Notes: generated by a model from the sequence alone, not told the origin. A stretch of DNA of 64,000 nucleotides from WLWS01 sp047638675 (GCA_047638675.1 JBLIML010000001.1:41288-105287); one strand, 5' to 3'; numbered from the stretch's first letter, positions 27,287 through 36,920 are shown. Numbers and translations: made by a program.

Positions 27287-28798
27287 CTAGGACTTTACAT
27301 AACGATGCTTGATGCCATTACCCCCTGCAATTCGAGGATCACGATAGGGATAGAGCTGTACCTCAAGTAGTGCTTTATCACCAACGACTTTTCTGAGTGC
27401 ACGATAGTCTGTGTTTTGTTTCTCCAGCCCTTTCGTAACGGTCTCAGAATATTTATTTTCAAGTTCTTCGCTTACCTGAACACCTACACTTAGTTCAATT
27501 TTAAGTTGCAGAACCTCGTTCTGTTCTTCGTCATGCCTGTGCACCAATCTAAATAGTCCAGTCCAGCTATCAGAGATTGCAGAGTTGTCCAATATAGCTT
27601 TAATATTCTCGGGATAAATGACTGCGCCATAAATAAGTGCAGATCCATCATTTCTTCCCCAAACATAAAGAAACGGAAATTTAATAATATTTTTGTTTGA
27701 ATAGCCATACTCGGAAAGCATTTCCAGTACATCATAGCCATGATCAGCAATGATAGTCTGGACTTCATCAAAGGATAACAATCCACCACGGTCATGAATG
27801 TTATATCGAACTAAAGGTATGGCAGTCATGGCCGTGAAGACCAGTTCATTGTCCACAGTTTCGGTATAATATTCTGCTGGATTATACTGGCAAAAGGCCG
27901 GTGATAAATTTTCCTGACCGAATAAATCCCTGGCAAAACTTTTATCTTCATGCGCCAGTTTTTTTACCAATATGGAATACCGGGTTTCCTGTGCCATCAT
28001 TGTACTCATTTCCGACGCTCCATATATGCCAAGGATACTTGTCAGATCTTTTTCATGATGACCAAATTTCTTATGCATATAAAGCCGCCATTCTTCGCTA
28101 AAATGTTCTCCGCCTGTTAACAATTTAATATTGAGCTTTTTCCAGTCAATGCCCTCCTGGTCCCCCAGGCCGGTCACGTATTTTATGAAGGGCGGATAAG
28201 CCGCGATGAGTGTTTGATGATGTAAAGGCGAGAATTTTTTGATTATATCTACAATTTCTTCCGCATTACTTCCGGGAGTTATGATCGTCAGAGGATAATT
28301 AGTATTCATTGAGATTTGTCTAAGCGCCCAGGATATTTTTTCGCCGGACACCCAGACTCCTAACATCAAACCCACTATCACCAGTGTTGGTTTCTGGTCA
28401 ATTTGGTAAAGTTGACGAAAAAGTGAATCCAAACGACCGGGTAGATTTCTGTCATCTTTCTTCACTCGTGGCCAATATGACCTTTCCCCACTAAGACCAC
28501 TACTCCCTTCGATTAAATATTTATCCGTCAATGTCCCGTCGAGACAGAGCTGTTCAAAAGGGTATTTGTGCAAGTAATCGTTTTTGCCCATCAGCGGAAG
28601 TTCTTTAAAATCATCCATTGAAGTTACAGCAGCTTTATCAAAACCTTTTTCCGATAGAAATTGCTGATAAGCAGGCACTTTACTGTGTGCGTTATTAAAA
28701 GTAGACAAGGCATAGTTGACGCCTCTTTTTTCATGAATGTTGGAGGAACAACGCGATAACATAAAACGGTAGCTATCACTGATTAGTCTTTCAAACAT
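27287..28798 (-). CDS. PaaK-like adenylate-forming enzyme
   Basis: A 503-residue protein related to phenylacetate-CoA ligase and capsule-locus CoF-synthetase-type enzymes. The phosphate loop is YLIEGSSGLSGERSYWPR, a Ser/Gly-rich match to the ANL P-loop. The ATP-binding ILGIYGASEMSTM and the acid motif VRYNIHDRGGLLSFDEV are present, and the C-terminal part has GRNDGSALIYGAVIYPENI, like the GR.D..... of PaaK. It should activate a carboxylic acid as an acyl-AMP, perhaps for CoA or another thiol. The substrate is unknown. It is the first gene of a probable three-gene unit with two SAF proteins and has a long AT-rich upstream region. Confidence 0.8.
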   Translation of the reverse strand: MFERLISDSYRFMLSRCSSNIHEKRGVNYALSTFNNAHSKVPAYQQFLSEKGFDKAAVTSMDDFKELPLMGKNDYLHKYPFEQLCLDGTLTDKYLIEGSSGLSGERSYWPRVKKDDRNLPGRLDSLFRQLYQIDQKPTLVIVGLMLGVWVSGEKISWALRQISMNTNYPLTIITPGSNAEEIVDIIKKFSPLHHQTLIAAYPPFIKYVTGLGDQEGIDWKKLNIKLLTGGEHFSEEWRLYMHKKFGHHEKDLTSILGIYGASEMSTMMAQETRYSILVKKLAHEDKSFARDLFGQENLSPAFCQYNPAEYYTETVDNELVFTAMTAIPLVRYNIHDRGGLLSFDEVQTIIADHGYDVLEMLSEYGYSNKNIIKFPFLYVWGRNDGSALIYGAVIYPENIKAILDNSAISDSWTGLFRLVHRHDEEQNEVLQLKIELSVGVQVSEELENKYSETVTKGLEKQNTDYRALRKVVGDKALLEVQLYPYRDPRIAGGNGIKHRYVKS

Positions 28799-29317
28799 CC
28801 CTTATACCCCTGTGAAAAAAAATAAAAGCATCATATCAAATAAAATTTTTATTCAAAAAATCAGATTGACCAAAATAAGACTTGTGATTTTTCGCTTTGA
28901 ATAAATTTTATTTCAATGAATTTCGTTCGCTACTCAAAATCATAATGATACAGGCCTACTTTCAAGCACGTCGTCTGATTTTATTATGAGCTAAAACGAA
29001 ACGAATCACCTTCCTTTGCTTCGTATTATTAATAATCTATTAAGTTTTTTCAAACGTACCCAATATCGAGTATGTCTTCTAAATGTTCAAAGGATGTCAG
29101 AGTGATTGCTCAAACAATATGGTGACATTGTTATCAAGCAAGCAAACAAAGAAAGTCTTTCAAATAGAACGTGTATTTGAAAAACTCTGCATTTTATAAA
29201 ATGGCGTAGAATGGTGATCATGCCAGGGAAGGACTTTGGGGGCTGACATCAACTGCGCAAATAAAGTGCCAACTACTCACTTGTTATCAATAGGTGTGAG
29301 CTTCCTAATAAGTCTAA
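28799..29317. other. Long AT-rich intergenic region upstream of the PaaK-like gene
   Basis: About 520 bases with no convincing gene on either strand. It is clearly richer in A and T than the flanking genes between 28800 and 29220. A short plus-strand frame starting at 29236 runs into the antisense strand of selO and looks like a shadow. The region probably holds the promoter for the PaaK-SAF unit; no terminator hairpin was seen after selO. Confidence 0.5.
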
Positions 29318-30940
29318 TCAAGAACTACAGGAAAGCATGGAACAGCCCGCTCGCTGGCGTGCCCAGTCCGGACGCTTTTGATAGTATTCTATTTCTTTGT
29401 CAGGCTGCTCATCATAGGGATGGCGTAACACATCCAATAATTCATTCACCATAGAGTGATCGCCTTGCTCAGATTTATCAATGGCTAATTGTGCCAGATA
29501 GTTTCTTAATACGTACTTCGGGTTGACGGCATTCATGCTTTGACGACGTTCTTCATCACTTCGGCCATCCTCTCGCACACGTTCTATGTACTGACGTAAC
29601 CACTCGCCCAAACACTCCTTATAAGAATCCGTGGGTTGATCGGTGACATAAAATGCATTCATTAATGGCGCCATCAAGGCCTCATTACTTAGAGCGCCCA
29701 CATTCTCCACATTGGTCTCCACTTCGGCCAGTTGTCGATAGAATATCGTCATGTCCGTCTCGACCAGTTTGAGTGTTACAAGAAGATCATCTATCAGCGT
29801 TTTATCCGTCTTCTCCTCAAAGACCTGCAAGCCAAGTTTTTGCGCCATCATGTTTTGAAAGCCTTCCTGAAAACTTTCGGGGTAGACCTCCAGGGCTTTT
29901 TCAAGAGGTTCTACCTCATCGATTAGAGGATAAATCGCATTAGCCAGTTGGATGAGATTCCACATCGCGATCTGCGGCTGATGACCATAGCGATAACGTC
30001 GACCCTGCGCATCGGTGGTGTTGGGTGTCCAGTCCGGATCATAATTCTCCAGCCAGCCATAGGGCCCGTAATCGATGGTCAGCCCAAGAATGGACATATT
30101 GTCCGTGTTCATCACACCATGGACAAAACCGACGCGTTGCCAATGCACAATCATCTCCGCTGTACGACGACATATTTCCTCGAGCCAGTTTAAATAAACC
30201 TGTTTCGAAGGCTCACCCAGATGGGGAAAGTCGGTACGAATGGTATAGTCCACCAACTGTTTCAATTCATCAATTTCGCCTTTGGATGCAAACAGTTGAA
30301 AACTACCGAAGCGAACAAATGAGGGCGCAACCCGACAGACAATAGCGCCGGGTTCAGCCTTCGGATGTCCGTCGTAGAACATATCCCGAACGACTTCTTC
30401 ACCTGTTAGTACCAGACTCAAAGCGCGTGTCGTTGGCACCCCCAGATGATGCATCGCCTCACTACATAAAAACTCCCTGACAGAAGAACGTAGTACAGCC
30501 AGGCCATCTGCCGTTCGGGAATAGGGTGTCGGTCCGGCACCTTTTAGCTGCAAGGTAAGTCGCTCACCCGCATCGTTCACAACTTCACCCAGATTAATAG
30601 CGCGACCATCACCAAGCTGTCCCGCCCAGTTGCCAAATTGGTGGCCGCCATAACACATAGCGTAGGGCTGCATGTCATCGAGTAAATGATTCCCCGCAAA
30701 CACTTGAGTGAACAAGGCAGATTGACACAGGGCATCACTCAGATCGAGCTGCGCTGCGACTTCCTTTGAGTAAGCAACCAACTGTGGCTGGGCTACCTTG
30801 GCAGGGGAGACAAATGAATAGCAGGCTCCGCTTACCTGTCGTCGCTGATTCACTTTCTCAGGATCGCCAGGGAGATCTCTGACAAAACGGTTATCGAAGC
30901 TCAACTCATCGAAGGCATCAAGATGCACCTGGGCGTTCAT
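29318..30940 (-). CDS. selO: Protein adenylyltransferase SelO (YdiU)
   Basis: SelO is a kinase-fold enzyme that transfers AMP from ATP to Ser, Thr or Tyr of target proteins and is linked to redox stress. Visible features are the nucleotide-binding GAGPTPYSRTADG, the HGVMNTDNMSILG loop and the metal-binding IDYGPYGW. The C-terminus ends SCSS, placing Cys three residues from the end, where animal SelO has selenocysteine; a second Cys lies five residues before it. At 540 residues it is of normal length. It is the last gene of a rhodanese-M48-SelO operon, starting about ten bases after the peptidase. Confidence 0.95.
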   Translation of the reverse strand: MNAQVHLDAFDELSFDNRFVRDLPGDPEKVNQRRQVSGACYSFVSPAKVAQPQLVAYSKEVAAQLDLSDALCQSALFTQVFAGNHLLDDMQPYAMCYGGHQFGNWAGQLGDGRAINLGEVVNDAGERLTLQLKGAGPTPYSRTADGLAVLRSSVREFLCSEAMHHLGVPTTRALSLVLTGEEVVRDMFYDGHPKAEPGAIVCRVAPSFVRFGSFQLFASKGEIDELKQLVDYTIRTDFPHLGEPSKQVYLNWLEEICRRTAEMIVHWQRVGFVHGVMNTDNMSILGLTIDYGPYGWLENYDPDWTPNTTDAQGRRYRYGHQPQIAMWNLIQLANAIYPLIDEVEPLEKALEVYPESFQEGFQNMMAQKLGLQVFEEKTDKTLIDDLLVTLKLVETDMTIFYRQLAEVETNVENVGALSNEALMAPLMNAFYVTDQPTDSYKECLGEWLRQYIERVREDGRSDEERRQSMNAVNPKYVLRNYLAQLAIDKSEQGDHSMVNELLDVLRHPYDEQPDKEIEYYQKRPDWARQRAGCSMLSCSS

Positions 30941-30950
30941 GTCCCTATCA

Positions 30951-31748
30951 CTAACGACAATCCGGTTTTTTGTTATTTGCGCGGGCCTGTTTATACAACT
31001 TCATGGCCGACTCCATACGACCATTGAGATCATTAATCCGCGTCGTATTCGATGGATGCGTAGACAATAACTCAGGCGGTTTTTTCCCACCGGCCTTGCC
31101 CATGTTTTCCCATAAGGTCACACTTTGCCTGGGGTCAAAACCCGCGCTCGCCATATAATCCAGTCCAAGAATATCAGCCTCGCTTTCCTGCGTACGCCCG
31201 TAAGGTAACAAAACACCCACCTGTGCGCCCAATCCCAGCAGGCCCAATAATTGCGACTTCATCGGGGTTGCCTGCCCGGCAAGCACCTGCGCCATTTTCA
31301 TGCCTGAGTCCGCAGCAAAGGCCACTGATACACGTTCGTTACCATGATTGGCCAACACATGGGCTACCTCATGTCCGATGACCGCGGCGAGCTGATGCTG
31401 GTTTATAGCTACCTGTAACAAGCCGGTGTACACACCAATCTTGCCACCTGGCAAAGCGAAAGCATTGACGGCCTTGTCATCAAAGACATTCACTTCCCAT
31501 TGGTACCCAGCCCCGGTTTCGCGGGTGATGGCCTCGGCCACACAGGTGACATAGTTATTCGTCACTTTGTCTTTGGATAAGGGCGTTTGCTTTTTCATTT
31601 CGACATAAGAAGCAATTCCCATTTGCGCCATTTGATTCTCTGGAAAAAGTTTTAGTTGTTTGCGTCCGGTTGGCGAAGTTGCACATGCACTTGTTAGTAG
31701 CACAATGATGACTGTACTAATTCGAAAAAAACTACTTACTTGAGACAT
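30951..31748 (-). CDS. M48-family metallopeptidase lipoprotein
   Basis: A 265-residue envelope peptidase. The signal ends in the lipobox TSACA, so it is a lipoprotein. The zinc site is HEVAHVLANH with the downstream glutamate in ESEADILGLDY. This is the LoiP/BepA-like Ste24 group that degrades misfolded outer-membrane proteins. It lies between the rhodanese and selO genes with gaps of about 22 and 10 bases, so the three are likely co-transcribed. A role in envelope redox or protein quality control fits all three, but that link is inferred. Confidence 0.92.
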   Translation of the reverse strand: MSQVSSFFRISTVIIVLLTSACATSPTGRKQLKLFPENQMAQMGIASYVEMKKQTPLSKDKVTNNYVTCVAEAITRETGAGYQWEVNVFDDKAVNAFALPGGKIGVYTGLLQVAINQHQLAAVIGHEVAHVLANHGNERVSVAFAADSGMKMAQVLAGQATPMKSQLLGLLGLGAQVGVLLPYGRTQESEADILGLDYMASAGFDPRQSVTLWENMGKAGGKKPPELLSTHPSNTTRINDLNGRMESAMKLYKQARANNKKPDCR

Positions 31749-31770
31749 GAATTTATTCCTTTATTTATTT

Positions 31771-32124
31771 CTACGATTTTGCTTTAAACGCTTCAGCAAA
31801 AACATCAAAAGGTGCGTTTACAATATACACGTTTTCATAACCCATACTTTTAAGGGATTGCGCGGCAAGTGAGGCCCGTCCGCCACCACCACAATGTAAG
31901 ACAATCTCCTGTGTGGGGTCTGCGCAGGCCTCGGTAATCTTAAACTCCAATATACCGCGAGGTATGTGAACTGCAATAGGCACAGCAGCCGCTTCATGCT
32001 CAGCAGGCTCGCGTATATCCACCAGCAATACACCCGGCTCAAGCACCTTCGTCGCGGCTTCCTCGGCATTAAGACAATTTCCCTCCGCTTTTGCAGCGGC
32101 AATAAGTTCCTGGGCTGTGATCAT
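31771..32124 (-). CDS. Rhodanese-domain protein
   Basis: A single rhodanese domain of 117 residues. The active-site loop is LHCGGGGRASLAAQSL, with the cysteine that carries persulfide sulfur and a glycine-rich loop in place of the common basic one. The conserved LLVDIREPAEHEA block lies in the first half. No signal peptide is present, so it acts in the cytosol. It heads the rhodanese-M48-selO unit and is divergent from the psiE-like gene. Confidence 0.9.
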   Translation of the reverse strand: MITAQELIAAAKAEGNCLNAEEAATKVLEPGVLLVDIREPAEHEAAAVPIAVHIPRGILEFKITEACADPTQEIVLHCGGGGRASLAAQSLKSMGYENVYIVNAPFDVFAEAFKAKS

Positions 32125-32356
32125 ATAAAAACTCCTTGGTTGTTATTAATGGCAGCTTCAGTCGAAGACTATTGTGCTCCACATTCTAATGGCTGATCAG
32201 GCAAACTGGCAAAGACTATATGGGGCAAAATACACTTTCGCAGGGATACCATTAAAAACAGGGATTCATCGCCAACTATGAATTATACTGAGGTTTGAAG
32301 TTTGAACGCAGCTGAAAAAAGTGTCACTGGAATCACGGACAGTAAGGGAGTCATTC

Positions 32357-32812
32357 ATGACTAAGATAAATACGGCAGACAAACTCAACCAGAAACTGAA
32401 AGAATTCTCAGAACTATGTGGCAATCTACTGGTAGACGGGTTCCATTACCTCGCCCTGTTTGCCATCGGCGGTGCAACAGCCTGGTCTGCTGTCATTGCC
32501 TTCATGCAAATGGTTTCCACTGGCCATGCCACCATCGCCGATATTCTGCTCCTTTTCATCTATCTCGAACTCGGTGCCATGGTCGGTATTTACTTTAAGA
32601 CCAACCACATGCCAGTGCGATTCTTAATCTATGTCGCCATCACAGCTCTCACCAGAATGCTCATCGGCGATCTTCAAGTACATCATCAACCCACACTGGA
32701 AATATTGTACGTTGCTGGCGCAATTTTATTGCTGGCGATCGCCAATCTTGTTATTCGATATAGCTCGAAGAATTTTCCTTATGGTGATGCGGAAGGGGAA
32801 AATACAGAATAG
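32357..32812 (+). CDS. psiE: PsiE-type membrane protein
   Basis: A 151-residue protein with four transmembrane helices matching the phosphate-starvation-inducible PsiE family: a first helix FHYLALFAIGGATAWSAVIA, the polar LLLFIYLELGAMVGIYFK with its conserved Glu, and RFLIYVAITALTRMLI. The function of PsiE is unknown. I use the ATG at 32357, which has GGGAG six bases before it, instead of a start twelve codons earlier. No Pho-box was recognised upstream. The gene is 86 bases ahead of the large cyclase gene on the same strand. Confidence 0.85.
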   Translation: MTKINTADKLNQKLKEFSELCGNLLVDGFHYLALFAIGGATAWSAVIAFMQMVSTGHATIADILLLFIYLELGAMVGIYFKTNHMPVRFLIYVAITALTRMLIGDLQVHHQPTLEILYVAGAILLLAIANLVIRYSSKNFPYGDAEGENTE

Positions 32813-32898
32813 CTTTTAGCAGGCCCACTCATATATTTCAGTGCAAACTATATCAGCAACTATCTTATTTAAAGTGAAAGGAATAAAAGGATATTCTC

Positions 32899-35800
32899 AT
32901 GGAAGACAAAAACGGAATTCAAACCACACAAATTGAGCGTCGACATCTCACTGTAGTAGAGTGCGATCTTGTCGGTTCAACAGCGCTTGCCCATAAACTC
33001 GATCCTGAGCAACTGAGGGATCTCATCCTAAGTTACCAGGACTGTGCTTTGTCCTGGATAAAAAAACTGGATGGCTATTTTGCACAATTCGCCGGCGACG
33101 CAATATGGGTTTATTTTGGCTACCCAACAGCCCATGAGGACGACGCATATCGTGCAATCCGGGCAGGTTTGGGTATTGCCAAAGCTGTTAGGTCAATCAA
33201 ACTACATGGCGAATCACTCAATGTCAGAATTGGGATAGCGAGCGGTTTATGCGTTGTTGGAAACCTGCGTCAACCCTTAACCAACGACGAACGTAAAATT
33301 GGTGAATATATTACTGCCATAGGTGACCCACCTAATTTGGCAGCCCGTCTACAAACAATAGTTGAACCAGGTGCTGTTGCTGTATCCGACGAAACCCGTT
33401 CGTTAGCGGGCAACCTCTTTGAATTTGAAGACATAGGCTTTCATGAATTAAAGGGATTTACAGATAAAATTAGGGCGTGGCGCGCAGTTGGCGAAAGCGG
33501 GGAGCAGAGTCGCTTCCTGGCATTGAGACCTGAAACACGAACCCCATTAATTGGAAGAACTGATGAGTTAGAGGCGATAAATGGGTTATGGGATGAAGCC
33601 TGCAATGGAAATGGACAGGTCGTTTACTTATCAGGTGAACCTGGAATTGGTAAATCACGCCTCGCTTCCAATATTGCTGAGGAAATGGTTGGGGAAAATT
33701 ATCCTCAATGGTGGTTGCACTGTAGCGAATACCTTCAAGGTAGTGCATTTGCTCCAATTATCTCGCTTATTCAGGTGCAAGCTCAGTTTACAGACAAAGA
33801 CGAAATATCAAGCCGCTTCAGCAAATTGAAGAAAAGATTCCCAAGTCTTGAAAATGATGCACTCTATTTGCTTGCCGAACTACTTTCCATTACAGCTAAC
33901 CAAGAGCTGAATGTAGCCAAAATGTCACCATCAAGACGCCGCGAACGTTTATATGAAGTACTCATAGGATTAATCGAAGAAACTTGTAAAGACCAGCCAC
34001 TCTTATTCGTTGTCGAAGACATGCAGTGGATTGATCCATCAACGCGTGCACTCATTCATCGTCTCACTCTTCGGCTAGTAAATTTACCTCTATTAATCCT
34101 TACCACAAGTCGTACAATTGACGATGGAGACAGGTCATTCTTAGAATTATCCCAGGTTCATAATTTTCATATTGCGCAGCTAAAACGTGACGAATGTTTT
34201 GACATGTTAATTGCCTTGTGGGGAGAACAAGAACTACCCATCTCGATCGCAGAGAAAATAGTCAAACAGACTGATGGTGTACCCTTGTTCATCGAAGATG
34301 TAATATTTTCAATTCGTCGTATGCCCGATAGCAATAAGGGCGATATTCTTAGCGATAAAATCGCAGTACCAATAAAGCTTAGTGACCACTTAATGTCGCG
34401 CATTGATGAATTGGGAGAAAGTAAGAAAATCGCTCAGATTGCTGCCGTTGTTGGCCGCGAGTTTTCGACTGTCATGATGACCGCCCTCACCAGTTTATCA
34501 GCTTCAAAACTCGCGAAAAAATTGCAAACACTTATCGATGCCGGAATGGTGACTGCTTCTGAGAGAAATGGAGACCAATTCTATGTATTCAGGCATGCCA
34601 TGATTCGCGATGCAGCTTACAATAGTTTGCTATTTTCTCATCGGAAAGACCTGCATAGCCGTATTGCAACCTGGTTGACTAGCAAACATCCGAATCTACG
34701 GAATTCGCAACCAGAAACAATCGCCCATCATTACAATGCCGCCGGTGCCTTCGACCTGGCAATCGACTACTGGCTTGCAGCGGGAAAACTTGCCAAAAGT
34801 CGTTCTAGTTATGCTGAAGCCGCTATCCACTTAAAAAATGCTCGTGAACTGATTCCCATGCTATCTCCATCAACGGATAGAGATAGACTTGAACTTGATA
34901 TTATAATGTCTTTAGGTGTTGCTCAGGCGGGTGTTTACGGGATATCTGGTGAGCACACAGGTAAAACTTACGATAAAGCTCTTCAGCTTTGCAAAGCACT
35001 TTGCTATCCACCCGAAGTATTTCCTGTTCTCGCTGGTGCCGCTTCTTTTAATTTCATCCGTGGGGATTACGAGAAATCATTGGAGATTGCTGAACATTCG
35101 AAAAAGTTGGCTACAGAAAAATCTAATCCTACAGGCAATCTCATAAATTATCGAATACTCGGTGCGGTGCAATTCGTAACAGGCGACTTAAACGCTGCCA
35201 CGAAAAATCTACAACTTGCTATAAATATTTACGAGGAAAGTCCGGAATTTCATCAAAGCTTTTCCCCCGTTTATGCACTAGACCATAAAACAACAGCTCT
35301 TTGTTATTTGGCACTCGCCCATGCCACAATTGGCAATATCGAAATTGCTTTCGAATTTTCGCAACAATCTGTTGCGCATTCGAAAACCATAAACATGCAC
35401 AGTACTAACTGTTCACTTTGTTATCAAGCAGCTTTGCGACATATACTAAGCAATCCTGCTTCCGAAATAGTCAAGAATGCAACTCAAAGTCTAGAACTTG
35501 CTCTTGACGAAGGCTTTGCCTCCTGGCAAGGAATGTCAAGATTAATAAGAGGCGAAGCCAATATACAACTTGGCCATCATAAAAAGGGAATGCAGGAGAT
35601 AGAAGAGGGTGTATTGGAGCACGGCAGCGCAAAAGCAGAAACATTTCTTCCACTGGCAAAATCAGTTCTTGCTAAAGGATACCTCGCGACCATGCGTTTT
35701 GAAAATGCACTAGCGATACTAAATGATGCTGAAACACTTAGTGTACATACCAGACAGTTTTGGTATTTACCAGAAATACAACGACTTCAAGCGGAAACAT

Positions 35801-35940
35801 TAATCGGATTAAAAGAATATGGATCTGCACAAGATTATTATCATAGGGCTAATGCTTCGGCAGTTAAGATTGGTGCAAAATTTTGGCTGGAAAAAATTAA
35901 GCGTAGCATGGAAAAAAACAGAGCATATTTACAATATTAA
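32899..35940 (+). CDS. Class III adenylate/guanylate cyclase fused to AAA ATPase and TPR-like region
   Basis: A 1013-residue signalling protein. Residues 14-200 form a class III cyclase domain: metal aspartates D23 (ECDLVGST) and D67 (AGDAIWVYFGYP), and transition-state N146 and R150 in DPPNLAARL are all present. The usual purine-selecting lysine three residues before GD is Gln63, as is common in AAA-fused cyclases. Next comes a STAND-like ATPase with P-loop GEPGIGKS (246-253) and a Walker B-like LLFVVEDMQWIDPS. The last 400 residues are helical repeats of TPR type. The product is probably cAMP. A good ribosome binding site (AAGGA) stands before the ATG. The gene faces a Crp-family regulator 100 bases away. 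Confidence 0.9.
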   Translation: MEDKNGIQTTQIERRHLTVVECDLVGSTALAHKLDPEQLRDLILSYQDCALSWIKKLDGYFAQFAGDAIWVYFGYPTAHEDDAYRAIRAGLGIAKAVRSIKLHGESLNVRIGIASGLCVVGNLRQPLTNDERKIGEYITAIGDPPNLAARLQTIVEPGAVAVSDETRSLAGNLFEFEDIGFHELKGFTDKIRAWRAVGESGEQSRFLALRPETRTPLIGRTDELEAINGLWDEACNGNGQVVYLSGEPGIGKSRLASNIAEEMVGENYPQWWLHCSEYLQGSAFAPIISLIQVQAQFTDKDEISSRFSKLKKRFPSLENDALYLLAELLSITANQELNVAKMSPSRRRERLYEVLIGLIEETCKDQPLLFVVEDMQWIDPSTRALIHRLTLRLVNLPLLILTTSRTIDDGDRSFLELSQVHNFHIAQLKRDECFDMLIALWGEQELPISIAEKIVKQTDGVPLFIEDVIFSIRRMPDSNKGDILSDKIAVPIKLSDHLMSRIDELGESKKIAQIAAVVGREFSTVMMTALTSLSASKLAKKLQTLIDAGMVTASERNGDQFYVFRHAMIRDAAYNSLLFSHRKDLHSRIATWLTSKHPNLRNSQPETIAHHYNAAGAFDLAIDYWLAAGKLAKSRSSYAEAAIHLKNARELIPMLSPSTDRDRLELDIIMSLGVAQAGVYGISGEHTGKTYDKALQLCKALCYPPEVFPVLAGAASFNFIRGDYEKSLEIAEHSKKLATEKSNPTGNLINYRILGAVQFVTGDLNAATKNLQLAINIYEESPEFHQSFSPVYALDHKTTALCYLALAHATIGNIEIAFEFSQQSVAHSKTINMHSTNCSLCYQAALRHILSNPASEIVKNATQSLELALDEGFASWQGMSRLIRGEANIQLGHHKKGMQEIEEGVLEHGSAKAETFLPLAKSVLAKGYLATMRFENALAILNDAETLSVHTRQFWYLPEIQRLQAETLIGLKEYGSAQDYYHRANASAVKIGAKFWLEKIKRSMEKNRAYLQY

Positions 35941-36040
35941 GCTATTTTAACCAATGCAAATACACTTTCGAAATCTGCATTTCCTATTTCACTATACAGC
36001 TTCCAATTCATAATTTCGTGGTAACTCTACTTTTAATATT

Positions 36041-36757
36041 TTATTTTTCATAGTTTAGAACATCGCTCACCATTTTTTGCAGTGTATTTATGTCTTGTAT
36101 TATGAGAGTGTTTTTTTCCTTCCGAATAATGTTTTGACGAGTTAACAAGCCCATTTCACGTGTCACCGCTTCCCTATGCGTGCTCACCCTGCTTGCGATT
36201 TCTGCATGAGTTGGAGCAGGAACAATCGCAACTACACTTTCATTACGTTGCGCATCCTTACCAAGACGAAGTAATTCCGCATGTATTCTGTTTTTGACAT
36301 CTAATGCACTAAATTCGATAACACGGTCTGATAATAGCCTGATGAGTCTAGTTAAATATTTTAACGTTCTTTGTGCAATGACAGGATAAGTACTCAATAG
36401 TCTCCAGAAATTGCCTGGCGTGATAAATACAATAGTAGCTACTGTATTAGCAATTACATGAGCAGATCTAGGTTCACCATCAATTGCAGATAACTCGCCA
36501 AACATTTGCCCCGCCAACACATCGCGAAAAGTGATTTCTTTACCTAAGTTGGAGTAGATGGTTACTCTGACTGTGCCACTTACAATAAAAAAAACATCGT
36601 TTGTAGTCTCCTTGTGTGACAGGATTAGTTCATTGGCCTGATACTGTTGCCCACGACATGAAAGTGCGATGTCATTGCGCTCATCAAGACTCAAATCAGA
36701 AAATAGATCAATCGCTGCTAAGGTCGCACCAGATACTTCCAGATTGCTATTATTCAT
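36041..36757 (-). CDS. Crp/Fnr-family transcriptional regulator
   Basis: A 238-residue regulator with a cyclic-nucleotide-binding domain and a C-terminal winged helix. The phosphate-binding cassette reads FGELSAIDGEPRSAH, with Glu88, Arg97 and Ser98 at the positions that bind cAMP in E. coli Crp. No cysteines for an iron-sulfur cluster of Fnr type are seen. The recognition helix region is HAEIASRVSTHREAVTREM, whose VSTHREAVTRE is close to other Crp-like proteins. It is convergent with the cyclase gene, so the pair probably forms a local cAMP circuit. A near-perfect CRP-type palindrome lies about 150 bases upstream of the start. Confidence 0.92.
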   Translation of the reverse strand: MNNSNLEVSGATLAAIDLFSDLSLDERNDIALSCRGQQYQANELILSHKETTNDVFFIVSGTVRVTIYSNLGKEITFRDVLAGQMFGELSAIDGEPRSAHVIANTVATIVFITPGNFWRLLSTYPVIAQRTLKYLTRLIRLLSDRVIEFSALDVKNRIHAELLRLGKDAQRNESVVAIVPAPTHAEIASRVSTHREAVTREMGLLTRQNIIRKEKNTLIIQDINTLQKMVSDVLNYEK

Positions 36758-36898
36758 TTCTCGTATATTTAAAGCGCGATTCCATTCGATAGTGTTTTGC
36801 TAAAACAGACGTGTGTATAGTTGGCTTGGCTATTCACTTAGATTTACCCTTATCTTCCATAATCAATCCTAATGGTCAAATTTCGCCTATATTCTCAC

Positions 36899-36920
36899 AA
36901 ATGTGGTATTTACCACATAA
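36899..36920. promoter_or_regulatory. CRP-type palindromic operator candidate
   Basis: The core is TGTGG-TATTTA-CCACA (36902-36917), within an 8-base inverted repeat broken only by its central two bases. The half-site spacing of six matches the CRP consensus TGTGA-N6-TCACA, and the flanks (AA on the left, TAA on the right) fit the extended site. It lies about 150 bases upstream of the Crp-family gene, a position suited to autoregulation or to control of a plus-strand transcript. Confidence 0.6.

Noticed and set aside
29318..29330. Possible selenocysteine at the SelO C-terminus
   Set aside because: The codon at the third-last position is a Cys codon and no SECIS-like hairpin is needed; this is the normal bacterial form.
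29236..29454. Plus-strand 72-codon frame overlapping the end of selO
   Set aside because: More than half of it is antisense to the conserved selO C-terminus; no domain is visible.
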